The notes under the pieces: model-generated
What the model was told of the DNA's origin: nothing
The model's input: only the letters and a program-made list of their open reading frames with translations
The model's database searches: none
Part shown: piece by piece, positions 6,883 to 14,063 of the stretch
Position numbering within the stretch: position 1 is the stretch's first letter
Layout: the number at the start of each line of letters is the position of its first letter
Source of the DNA: an uncultured bacterium
GTDB taxonomy: Bacteria > Bacillota > Clostridia > Oscillospirales > Ruminococcaceae
NCBI GenBank assembly: GCA_905214265.1
Contig: CAJMLQ010000065.1
Coordinates: forward strand, 1 to 15,777
DNA length: 15,777 nt
Reading direction: 5' to 3'
Translations under genes and position numbers: made by a program

Positions 6883-9800
6883 TCAGCGGAAATATTCCAC
6901 GCCGCTCCGGAAGATTTTCTGATCCTTGTCCCCGTCGATATTCTTGGCGACGTTGGAACCGGTGCGTTCACTGTGGGCCATTTTGCCGAAAACCCGTCCG
7001 TCCGGCGAGGTGATGCCTTCAATGGCCGAGGCGGACATATTGGGATTATAGCGAATGTCATAGGTCGGCTGCCCGGTCAGGTCTACATACTGAGTCGCGA
7101 TCTGCCCGTTCTGAGCCAGAATGCGGATCCATTCTTCGTTGGCTACAAAACGGCCCTCCCCATGGGAAATCGGAACCGTATGATAGTCGCCCACCTGGGT
7201 GTTAGCCAGCCACGGAGATTTGTTGGAGGCGATGCGAGTGGTCACCATTTTAGACTGGTGACGGCCGATGGAATTGAAGGTCAGGGTTGGAGACTCCCCG
7301 GTCATCTCCACAATTTCGCCATAGGGTACCAAACCCAGCTTAATCAGGGCCTGGAAGCCGTTGCAGATGCCCAGCATCAGGCCATCCCGATTTTTCAGCA
7401 GTTCATGAACGCCGTCCTTAATCCGCGGATTGCGGAAAAACGCCGTAATGAACTTGCCGGAGCCATCTGGCTCGTCACCGCCAGAAAAACCGCCGGGAAT
7501 CATGATGATCTGCGCCTTCTGGAGCCGCCGCGCAAACTCCCGGACAGATTCCTCAATAGCACTGCTGGAAAGATTGTTGATCACAAAAATGTCGGTGGTG
7601 GCGCCGGCCCGTTCAAAGGCGCGCTGGGTATCATACTCACAGTTAGTGCCAGGGAATACCGGGATCAGCACCCGGGGAGAAGCTGTTTTGACAGCCGGGG
7701 AGGGACGATGGCCAGCCTCAAAGCTGTATACCGGAACCGGCTCTTCGCTGGTGGCAATGTTGCAGTGGAACACCGGCTCCAACTTATCCTCATATGCCTT
7801 CTGCAGTTCCTCCAGGGTCAGCCGGACGGAGCCGTCTGCGGAGACGATCTCCGGACGGAACGCCGTAACGCCCAGGATCTCGCTGTCACAGGCCTTTGCG
7901 CCGCCGGACAACTCCAGGACGAAGCCGCCGTAAACCGGATTGAAGAGCAGTTCATCCGGCAGCTTCCGGGCAAACTGGAAGCCCAGCTGGTTGCCGAAGC
8001 CCATCTTGGCCACGGCCTCCGCTACGCCGCCAAAGCCCAGCGTCCAGGCGGAAATAACCTCGCCGGATCGGATCATCCTCTCCACCCGACTGAACAACTC
8101 CTTGACGCTTTCAAAATCCGGCGTCCCGTCCGCGCAGTACTTGGGCAGCAGCAAGACCACCGTGGAGCCGATCTGCTTGAATTCCGGAGAGATCACCGTC
8201 CGCGCATCGCCCATGGAGACCGCAAAGGAAACCAATGTCGGCGGCACGTCAATCTCCTCAAAAGAGCCAGACATGGAATCCTTTCCGCCTATGGCGGCGC
8301 ATCCCAGCTGCAACTGCGCTTCCATGCCGCCCAACAAAGCGACCAGAGGTTTCCCCCAACGGCTGGGATCATTGCGAAGCCGCTCAAAATACTCCTGGAA
8401 GGTCAGCCAGCAAGGTCTGTGGGTTCCACCGGCGGCCACCACCTTAGCGACCGACTCGACTACCGCGTACATCGAGCCAAGGTAGGGGTTCTGCTCGGCA
8501 ATGTAAGGATTGTACCCCCAACCCATGATGGAGCAGGCGTTGGTCTCGCCCTCCAGCACCGGGAGCTTTGCCGCCATGGCCTGGGTCTTGGTCATCTGGT
8601 ACTTGCCGCCGTAAGGCATGGTGACGGTATTGGCGCCAATGGAGCTGTCAAACATCTCCACAAGCCCCTTCTGGGAGCAGACATTCAGGCCGGAGAGATG
8701 TGCCAGCCAATCCTCCCGGGTATCCCTGCGGCTGTTCACCGGTTTGACTGGGTTCACGGAAACAACCGCCGCTGTGTGCTTCTCCGCGCCATTAGAATTG
8801 AGGAATTCCCGAGAAAGGTCAACGATGCGGTTTCCGCACCAATCCATGGTCAGGCGAGGTTCAGCGGTGACCACTGCTACCTTAGTGGCTTCTAGGTTTT
8901 CCTCGTTGGCAAAGCGGATAAATGCTTCGGCGTTCTCCGGAGAAACCACCACCGCCATCCGCTCCTGGGATTCCGAAATGGCCAATTCCGTGCCGTCAAG
9001 GCCCTCATACTTTTTGGGGATTGCATCCAGATTGATGGAAAGGCCGTCAGCCAGCTCGCCGATGGCCACAGACACGCCGCCCGCGCCGAAGTCGTTGCAG
9101 CGGCGGATCATCCGGGTAACCGCAGGATTGCGGAACAGCCGAGCGATTTTCCGCTCGATGGGCGGATTGCCCTTCTGGACTTCTGCGCCGCAGGTATGGA
9201 GGGACTCCAGAGTGTGGGACTTGGAGGATCCAGTCGCGCCGCCGCAGCCATCGCGTCCGGTGCGTCCGCCCAGGAGAATGACAATGTCACCGGGGTCCGG
9301 AACATCCCGGATAACGTGGTTTTCCGGCGTTGCACCGATGACCGCGCCGATCTCCATCCGCTTGGCGGCGTAATTAGGATGGTAAAGCTCCGTAACCTCG
9401 CCGGTGGCCAGGCCGATCTGGTTTCCGTAGGAGCTGTAGCCGTGGGCCGCAGTGGTGACCAGCTTTTTCTGAGGCAGCTTGCCCTTCAGGGTGGCACTGC
9501 GGGGGACGGTGGGGTCAGCGGCCCCGGTAACACGCATGGCCTGATAGACATAGGACCGCCCGGACAGCGGATCGCGGATCGCACCGCCCAGGCAAGTGGC
9601 CGCGCCGCCGAAAGGCTCGATCTCCGTGGGATGATTGTGGGTCTCGTTCTTGAACATGAGGAGCCACTTTTCGGTGACGCCATCCACATCCACATTGATC
9701 TTAACGGAGCAGGCGTTGATCTCCTCGCTCTCGTCCAGTTCCCGGAGCTTTCCATCCTTTTTGAGCTTTTTGGCGCCGATGGTGGCCAGATCCATCAACG

Positions 9801-10596
9801 TCACCGGCTTACTCCGGCCGACGTAAAGCTCGCCCCGGATCTCCTGATATTTTTCAAAGCTTGCCGCAATGGCGGGATCGTCAATCTGCACATCGTCAAT
9901 GATGGTGCCGAAGGTGGTGTGGCGGCAGTGATCAGACCAGTAGGTATCAATCATCCGGATCTCGGTAATGGTGGGATCCCGCTTCTCGGTGTCCCGGAAG
10001 TATGCCTGGCAGAACCGGATATCGTCCAGATCCATGGCAAGACCGTAATCCCGGATAAAGCCGGCCAGGGCTTCCTCGTCCAGCCCGATAAAGCCAGCCA
10101 GCGTCTCTACCGACGTGGGAATGGCGTAATCGGTTTTCAGGGTGTCCACGGCGGCGAGACTCGCCTCCCGGGCCTCCACAGGATTAATCAAATGTCCCTT
10201 AATCGCCTCAAATTCCGCGTCCGTCAGTTCCCCCTCCAAAATGTAGATGCGGGCGTTTCGGACAGCGGGACGCTCTCCCTGGGTCATGATCTGGATGCAC
10301 TGCTCGCAGGAATCAGCGCGCTGGTCAAATTGGCCGGGAAGGTACTCCACCGCCAGCACCCGGCAGCCGTCCGCCGCGGGCAGCTTGGAAAAGGTGACGT
10401 CCACAGCCGGTTCGGAGAAGATCGTCTTGGACGCCATTGCAAAAGTATCTTCGTCAATACCCTCCACGTCATAACGATTGAAGAGCCGAAGACCGGCAAG
10501 GTGAATACCTAAGGATGCACGGATGTCGCTGCGGGTGGAATCTGCCTCCACAGCAAAGGCAGGCTTTTTCTCCACGTAAATTCGAAAAACAGCCAT
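6883..10596 (-). CDS. purL: phosphoribosylformylglycinamidine synthase, single-chain
   Basis: A 1237-residue enzyme for step four of purine synthesis: FGAR, glutamine and ATP to FGAM. It carries synthetase and glutaminase domains in one chain, the large form common in Clostridia. Visible motifs are YWSDHCRHTTF near 219-229, FKNETHNHPTEIEPFGGAA (315-333) and a second synthetase half with GWGYNPYIAEQNPYLGSMYA. The C-terminal class I glutaminase has VLIPVFPGTNCEYD at its start, the nucleophile C1078 in GICNGFQ and the catalytic His in PISHGEGRF. The ATG at 10596 (MAVFRIYVEKK) is chosen over one at 10608 because the AAAGGA ribosome site abuts 10608 but lies about 12 nt from 10596. It is 86 nt downstream of mtaB with no terminator between, so the two are probably co-transcribed. 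No purine riboswitch was recognised. Confidence 0.98.
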   Translation of the reverse strand: MAVFRIYVEKKPAFAVEADSTRSDIRASLGIHLAGLRLFNRYDVEGIDEDTFAMASKTIFSEPAVDVTFSKLPAADGCRVLAVEYLPGQFDQRADSCEQCIQIMTQGERPAVRNARIYILEGELTDAEFEAIKGHLINPVEAREASLAAVDTLKTDYAIPTSVETLAGFIGLDEEALAGFIRDYGLAMDLDDIRFCQAYFRDTEKRDPTITEIRMIDTYWSDHCRHTTFGTIIDDVQIDDPAIAASFEKYQEIRGELYVGRSKPVTLMDLATIGAKKLKKDGKLRELDESEEINACSVKINVDVDGVTEKWLLMFKNETHNHPTEIEPFGGAATCLGGAIRDPLSGRSYVYQAMRVTGAADPTVPRSATLKGKLPQKKLVTTAAHGYSSYGNQIGLATGEVTELYHPNYAAKRMEIGAVIGATPENHVIRDVPDPGDIVILLGGRTGRDGCGGATGSSKSHTLESLHTCGAEVQKGNPPIERKIARLFRNPAVTRMIRRCNDFGAGGVSVAIGELADGLSINLDAIPKKYEGLDGTELAISESQERMAVVVSPENAEAFIRFANEENLEATKVAVVTAEPRLTMDWCGNRIVDLSREFLNSNGAEKHTAAVVSVNPVKPVNSRRDTREDWLAHLSGLNVCSQKGLVEMFDSSIGANTVTMPYGGKYQMTKTQAMAAKLPVLEGETNACSIMGWGYNPYIAEQNPYLGSMYAVVESVAKVVAAGGTHRPCWLTFQEYFERLRNDPSRWGKPLVALLGGMEAQLQLGCAAIGGKDSMSGSFEEIDVPPTLVSFAVSMGDARTVISPEFKQIGSTVVLLLPKYCADGTPDFESVKELFSRVERMIRSGEVISAWTLGFGGVAEAVAKMGFGNQLGFQFARKLPDELLFNPVYGGFVLELSGGAKACDSEILGVTAFRPEIVSADGSVRLTLEELQKAYEDKLEPVFHCNIATSEEPVPVYSFEAGHRPSPAVKTASPRVLIPVFPGTNCEYDTQRAFERAGATTDIFVINNLSSSAIEESVREFARRLQKAQIIMIPGGFSGGDEPDGSGKFITAFFRNPRIKDGVHELLKNRDGLMLGICNGFQALIKLGLVPYGEIVEMTGESPTLTFNSIGRHQSKMVTTRIASNKSPWLANTQVGDYHTVPISHGEGRFVANEEWIRILAQNGQIATQYVDLTGQPTYDIRYNPNMSASAIEGITSPDGRVFGKMAHSERTGSNVAKNIDGDKDQKIFRSGVEYFR

Positions 10597-10682
10597 GACT
10601 TTAACCATTCCTTTCTGTTTTGGTCCCGTCCGCCAGAAAGACGGTCCAGAGGAGCATCATACATGCGCACTGTAAGAGAGAT

Positions 10683-11975
10683 TTATCGTCGAAAGGCTCC
10701 GATGCAGTGCCCTTCCAGCACCGCCTCGAGCCGTACTTTGACAATTTGGCCGCAAAAAGCCGGATCGCAGTCCACATAAACCGGGGTATAATTTTTGGTG
10801 AAGCCCTCATAGCCCAAAGGAGAGCGCGTAGTTTCGACCAGGACCTCCTCCACCCTACCCAGCTGGCTGAGCAGGAAATCTTTCCGGGACGCGTCTGCCG
10901 CCTCGATCATCCGACGGCTGCGACTTTCCTTGACGGCACTGGAAACCTGTCCAGGGCGTTTGTCCGCGGCAGTCCCGGGCCGGCGGGAGTAGGAAAAAAC
11001 GTGGGCCTTGGCAAAGCCGATTTTTTGGACGAAAGCCAGGCTCTCCACGAAATCCAATTCTGTCTCTCCGGCAAAGCCCACCATCACGTCGGTTGTGATC
11101 GAAGGATTTTCAAACACCGTCCGGATATCACTGACAATCCGCGCATACTCTGCGGTATCGTAATGACGGTTCATCTCACGAAGCGTCTTGTCGCAGCCAC
11201 TTTGGAGCGAAAGATGGAACTGCGGGCAAAACTTCCGCTCCGCCGCCATGGACCGAATATCACCGGCCGTCAGCAGTTCCGGCTCCAGACTTCCCAGCCG
11301 CACCCGCTCAATACCATCCACTTGGCAAGCGGCCTGCACCGCATCGGTCAACCGCAGGCCCAAATCTTTTCCGTAAGAGGAAAGATTGATACCCACTAAG
11401 ACCGTTTCCCGATACCCATTGCGGGCAAGTTCCGTCAATTCCGCCCGGATCTCCTCCAAGGGCTTGGAGCGGACCGGCCCCCGTGCCTTGGGAATGATAC
11501 AGTAGGAACAGTACCGCTCACAGCCGTCCTCGATCTTCACGAACGCACGAGTGCGGCCGCGCAGCCCGGTAACCGCCATATGCTCAAACTTTTCGCCCCG
11601 CTGGTGAGGAAGGATCTCCACCACCCGGTTTCCGGTGGCGAGGGCTTCCTTCACCGCGGGCAGAAGAGCCGCCCGGTTTGAGGAGCCGGTAACAACATCC
11701 GCTTCCAGAATTTTCGCTGCCGCATCGGGGAACGCCTGCGGAAAGCACCCGGTCAGCGCTGCAACAGCCGCCGGATTCTGCTTTTTCAGCCGCCGCAGAA
11801 GCTGACGGGTTTTCTTGTCCCCCGACGCGGTGACCGTGCAGGAATTGACTACATATACATCGGCAAAATCCTGTGGGTCAACCACTTCAAACCCATCATT
11901 TGAGAACATCTCAGAAAGTGTTTCCGTCTCGTACTGGTTCACCTTACATCCCAAGGTCGTAAAGGCGATCCGCAT
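10683..11975 (-). CDS. mtaB: tRNA t6A37 methylthiotransferase MtaB
   Basis: A 430-residue radical-SAM enzyme that adds a methylthio group to C2 of t6A at position 37 of ANN-decoding tRNAs, using two iron-sulfur clusters. The N-terminal UPF0004 domain supplies C10 (TLGCKVNQYE), C46 (NSCTVTASGDKK) and C77 (LTGCFPQ). The radical-SAM cluster is CERYCSYC (C152, C156, C159). A TRAM-type RNA-binding domain lies at about 370-428 (VEEVLVETTRSPLGYEGFT onward). The KVNQYE and TVTASGDKK forms favour MtaB over MiaB or RimO. AAGGAGG lies 6-7 nt before the ATG. A terminator-type hairpin (12001-12034) stands about 25 nt upstream, so expression probably depends on read-through of a structured leader. purL follows after 86 nt. 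Confidence 0.97.
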   Translation of the reverse strand: MRIAFTTLGCKVNQYETETLSEMFSNDGFEVVDPQDFADVYVVNSCTVTASGDKKTRQLLRRLKKQNPAAVAALTGCFPQAFPDAAAKILEADVVTGSSNRAALLPAVKEALATGNRVVEILPHQRGEKFEHMAVTGLRGRTRAFVKIEDGCERYCSYCIIPKARGPVRSKPLEEIRAELTELARNGYRETVLVGINLSSYGKDLGLRLTDAVQAACQVDGIERVRLGSLEPELLTAGDIRSMAAERKFCPQFHLSLQSGCDKTLREMNRHYDTAEYARIVSDIRTVFENPSITTDVMVGFAGETELDFVESLAFVQKIGFAKAHVFSYSRRPGTAADKRPGQVSSAVKESRSRRMIEAADASRKDFLLSQLGRVEEVLVETTRSPLGYEGFTKNYTPVYVDCDPAFCGQIVKVRLEAVLEGHCIGAFRR

Positions 11976-12000
11976 CAGGCCCCTCCTTTTCGTTCAGTTG

Positions 12001-12034
12001 AAATAAACAAGGCTCAAAATGAACATTTTGAGCC
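12001..12034 (-). terminator. hairpin terminator/attenuator between the leader RNA and mtaB
   Basis: On the minus strand GGCTCAAAATG and CATTTTGAGCC form a perfect 11-bp stem with a 2-nt spacer, followed by the T-rich TTGTTTATTT. The plus strand lacks a T-run. It ends the transcript begun at the promoter 12217-12245 and lies just ahead of the mtaB ribosome site. Confidence 0.75.
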
Positions 12035-12211
12035 GCATCCAAAAGGCCCTTTTCCCAATCTTGCCGCAACAGCTGTCAAACCGCGCCGTATCCCGTCTGA
12101 GCTTTTCCAAATGATGAAAATTTCCTGTCTGACAGCATTATCCGGCCTGTTTCCGCATCGTTCACGGGTTTTTGAAGGTTGTGTAAATTGGACAAATCCA
12201 GACCTTTTCAT
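12035..12211 (-). ncRNA. structured leader or small RNA upstream of mtaB (6S-like candidate)
   Basis: This gene-free stretch on the minus strand starts about 6 nt after a strong promoter and ends at a terminator hairpin. Its two ends pair: AAAAGGUCU (12200-12208) with GGGCCUUUU (12041-12049), 9 of 9 pairs counting G-U; then, after a 3-nt bulge, 12185-12196 with 12050-12061, 11 of 12 pairs. Further short pairings (CAAC/GUUG, AAACC/GGUUU) flank a more open middle. A long closing helix, an open centre and about 170-200 nt length recall 6S RNA, which binds RNA polymerase holoenzyme. A cis-acting leader controlling mtaB-purL fits equally well. No conserved riboswitch core (purine, ZTP, PRPP, T-box) was recognised. 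Confidence 0.6.
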
Positions 12212-12216
12212 TTAGT

Positions 12217-12245
12217 ATTATAATAGATTTAAGAGAAATTTACAA
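12217..12245 (-). promoter_or_regulatory. promoter of the mtaB leader RNA
   Basis: On the minus strand TTGTAA (12240-12245), a 17-nt spacer and a perfect TATAAT (12217-12222). The predicted start is near 12210, right at the 5' end of the long closing helix. The -35 box is about 7 nt from that of the divergent promoter at 12253-12281. Confidence 0.75.
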
Positions 12246-12252
12246 TTAGCAG

Positions 12253-12281
12253 TTGACTTAAAATGAAAGTCCTGTTATATT
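12253..12281 (+). promoter_or_regulatory. promoter of the HPr-like gene
   Basis: TTGACT (12253-12258), a 17-nt spacer and TATATT (12276-12281), close to the sigma-A consensus. The start near 12288 gives an AT-rich leader of about 74 nt before the ATG at 12362. The leader promoter on the other strand begins only a few bases away, so the two may share a regulator or compete for polymerase. Confidence 0.72.
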
Positions 12282-12361
12282 GTAAATATAGTAATTATGG
12301 ATATAGTCAAAATAGGCTTATTTGTAATTACCAAAATACTAGTGAATGGAGGTCGATACCA

Positions 12362-12592
12362 ATGAGAACTTGCAACATCATGCTGAACACCATCAACGAC
12401 GTCAAAGTCTTCGTGAACACCGTTTCGAAGTACGATTTTGATGTGGATCTGATTTCTGGACGGTATGCAATCGACGCCAAATCCATCATGGGCATTTTCA
12501 GCCTGGATCTTTCCAAGCCGATCCGCCTGGAAGCACATTCGGAGGACAGCGCAAAATTCTTCGAAGAGATCAAACCCTTCATCATTGACTAA
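12362..12592 (+). CDS. HPr-like (Crh-type) protein lacking the PTS active-site histidine
   Basis: A 76-residue protein aligning along its length with HPr: SKYDFDVDLISGRYAIDAKSIMGIFSLDL matches the HPr region from SKYDADV through KSIMGVMSL (split here as SKYDFDVDL, 22-30, and AKSIMGIFSLDL, 39-50). The regulatory serine equivalent to HPr Ser46 is kept (S41 in KSIMG). In the ungapped alignment HPr His15 becomes Thr10 and Arg17 becomes Asn12, so it cannot relay PTS phosphate. In Bacillus, Crh has a comparable His-to-Gln change and works only in catabolite repression; a similar role is inferred. TGGAGG (12347-12352) lies 9 nt before the ATG. It has its own promoter and terminator and stands alone. 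Confidence 0.9.
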   Translation: MRTCNIMLNTINDVKVFVNTVSKYDFDVDLISGRYAIDAKSIMGIFSLDLSKPIRLEAHSEDSAKFFEEIKPFIID

Positions 12593-12647
12593 GTTCTCGT
12601 TCACGGCCGCTCTGCCATCGATGATGGCACTCAGCACGACATTATCC

Positions 12648-12682
12648 GCCGGAGGCAAATCGCCTCCGGCTTTTTCTTTTTC
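12648..12682 (+). terminator. intrinsic terminator of the HPr-like gene
   Basis: GCCGGAGGC and GCCTCCGGC form a perfect 9-bp stem with a 5-nt loop, followed by TTTTTCTTTTTC. It lies 55 nt after the stop at 12592. Confidence 0.93.
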
Positions 12683-12689
12683 ATTCTTT

Positions 12690-12717
12690 TTGATCCGTAA
12701 GCCGCATAAGATATAAC
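12690..12717 (+). promoter_or_regulatory. promoter of the carboxypeptidase gene
   Basis: TTGATC (12690-12695), a 16-nt spacer and TATAAC (12712-12717), placed just after the preceding terminator. The leader of about 40 nt contains a GC-rich hairpin, CGGGCGC (12724-12730) with GCGCCCG (12739-12745), ending 2 nt before the ribosome site GAAGGAG (12748-12754). Confidence 0.55.
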
Positions 12718-12765
12718 AAAAACCGGGCGCTGGGTGCGGCGCCCGCTGAAGGAGCGGTGGACAGG

Positions 12766-13983
12766 ATGAAACAAAAAAGCTCTCCCAAGCGCGTGCTCCG
12801 GTACGCGGCCCTGGCGGCGGCCTTTTCTTTAGCCGCAGCGGCAATCCCCCTGACGGCAGGCGCAGACGGCCTGGCAGAGGAGGCATGGCTCGCAGAAGAA
12901 GAAACGGTGGTAACCACCGCCCAAGCGCAGGAGATCCCTGCGAAATCCGCGGTTTTGATGGACGCGGAGAGCGGGCAGCTCCTTTTCGAGAAAAATGCCC
13001 ATGAAAAGATGCCGCCCGCCTCCATCACCAAGATCATGACCCTTCTGCTGGTCATGGAAGCGATTGAAACCGGCTCCATCGGCTGGGACGACATGGTGTC
13101 CTGCTCTGAGCATGCCGCTTCCATGGGCGGCACTCAAATCTGGCTGGAACCGGGGGAGGAAATGCGCCTGGAAGACCTGATAAAGGCAACTGCAGTCAAC
13201 TCAGCCAACGATGCCTCTATGGCGCTGGCGGAATACGTCGCCGGAAGCGAGGGGGCTTTTGTCGACCTGATGAATGCCCGTGCAAAAGAGCTGGGCATGA
13301 AGGACACCACCTTCGTCAATCCCACCGGTCTAGATGCAGAGGGCCATCTCTCCTGCGCCTATGATATCGCACTGATGTCCCGAGAGTTGCTGCGTCATTC
13401 GGATATTACCAAATACACCACCATCTGGATGGACTCTCTCCGGGATGGCAAGACTGCCTTGACCAACACCAACAAGCTTGTCCGCTTTTATGAAGGCTGC
13501 ACCGGCTTAAAAACCGGCACGACCGACGGTGCCGGAAGCTGTCTTTCTGCATCGGCGACCCGACAGGGCCTGAGCCTGATAGCGGTTTCCATGGGGAGCG
13601 CGACCTCTGACGAGCGGTTCGCCTCCTGCCGCACTCTCCTGAACTACGGATTCTCCTCTTTCGAAAGCTACACTCCGGAGGTTCCCCAAGAGGAACTGGC
13701 CCCCATTACGGTGACTCGGGGAGTCGAAGAAGCAGTTCCTCTAACGCTGTCCCCCGCCGGTCCAATCCTGATTGCAAAGGGAAAATCCGGCGAGGTGATC
13801 CGGACCGTGGAATTGGAGTTGGAAGTGGAAGCGCCGGTAGCGGAAGGCCAGCAACTGGGTCAGGCCAACTTTACCCTAGACGGCCGGGTGCTGGCTGAAA
13901 TCCCGATCCTGGCGGGATACGAGGTCAAACGAATGAGCTTTTCCACTGCGTTCTCCATGTTGCTGCAAAGCCTTTTTCGATAA
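12766..13983 (+). CDS. serine-type D-Ala-D-Ala carboxypeptidase (DacF/PBP5-type)
   Basis: A 405-residue exported penicillin-binding protein that removes the terminal D-Ala from peptidoglycan stem peptides. The basic N-terminus and hydrophobic run (12-31) form a signal peptide, with likely cleavage after TAGA (33). All three penicillin-binding motifs are present: S86-I-T-K89, S146-A-N148 and K249-T-G251. The PBP5 C-terminal beta domain covers about 305-385, and the final KRMSFSTAFSMLLQSLFR (388-405) can form the amphipathic membrane-anchor helix. Length is typical. The ATG at 12766 is about 11 nt from GAAGGAG; an in-frame GTG at 12757 is too close to it. It is a single-gene unit, convergent with the potassium transporter. 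Clostridia usually have several such paralogues, so no symbol is assigned. Confidence 0.95.
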   Translation: MKQKSSPKRVLRYAALAAAFSLAAAAIPLTAGADGLAEEAWLAEEETVVTTAQAQEIPAKSAVLMDAESGQLLFEKNAHEKMPPASITKIMTLLLVMEAIETGSIGWDDMVSCSEHAASMGGTQIWLEPGEEMRLEDLIKATAVNSANDASMALAEYVAGSEGAFVDLMNARAKELGMKDTTFVNPTGLDAEGHLSCAYDIALMSRELLRHSDITKYTTIWMDSLRDGKTALTNTNKLVRFYEGCTGLKTGTTDGAGSCLSASATRQGLSLIAVSMGSATSDERFASCRTLLNYGFSSFESYTPEVPQEELAPITVTRGVEEAVPLTLSPAGPILIAKGKSGEVIRTVELELEVEAPVAEGQQLGQANFTLDGRVLAEIPILAGYEVKRMSFSTAFSMLLQSLFR

Positions 13984-13991
13984 AGCCTACA

Positions 13992-14040
13992 AACCCCCGC
14001 TGGTTTCCTGACAAGTTTCAGGAAACCAGCGGGGGTTCTT
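13992..14040. terminator. bidirectional terminator between carboxypeptidase and potassium transporter
   Basis: A perfect 20-bp stem (13992-14011 with 14018-14037) has the 6-nt loop CAAGTT, begins AACCCCCG and ends CGGGGGTT. CTTTC follows on the plus strand, and the minus-strand 3' side reads TTTGTAGG. It lies 8 nt from the plus-strand stop and 26 nt from the minus-strand stop, so it serves both convergent genes. Confidence 0.93.
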
Positions 14041-14063
14041 TCGGCAAACGAAAATCCCCGGCT

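Noticed and set aside
6847..8895. 682-codon open frame on the plus strand
   Set aside because: It lies wholly antisense to purL, starts within the terminator region, has no ribosome site and shows no family motifs; it arises from the GC-biased codon use of purL.
9196..10512. 438-codon open frame on the plus strand
   Set aside because: Antisense shadow of purL, whose motifs are continuous and complete on the other strand.
10597..10682. Purine riboswitch or separate promoter ahead of purL
   Set aside because: Only a small CCGTC/GACGG hairpin and a TATGAT without a -35 box are visible; the 86-nt gap is too short for a known purine or ZTP aptamer and shows no conserved core.
12014..12211. 65-codon minus-strand open frame upstream of mtaB
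   Set aside because: Its ATG is at the predicted transcription start with no ribosome site, its last codons run into the terminator hairpin, and the sequence is better explained as structured RNA.
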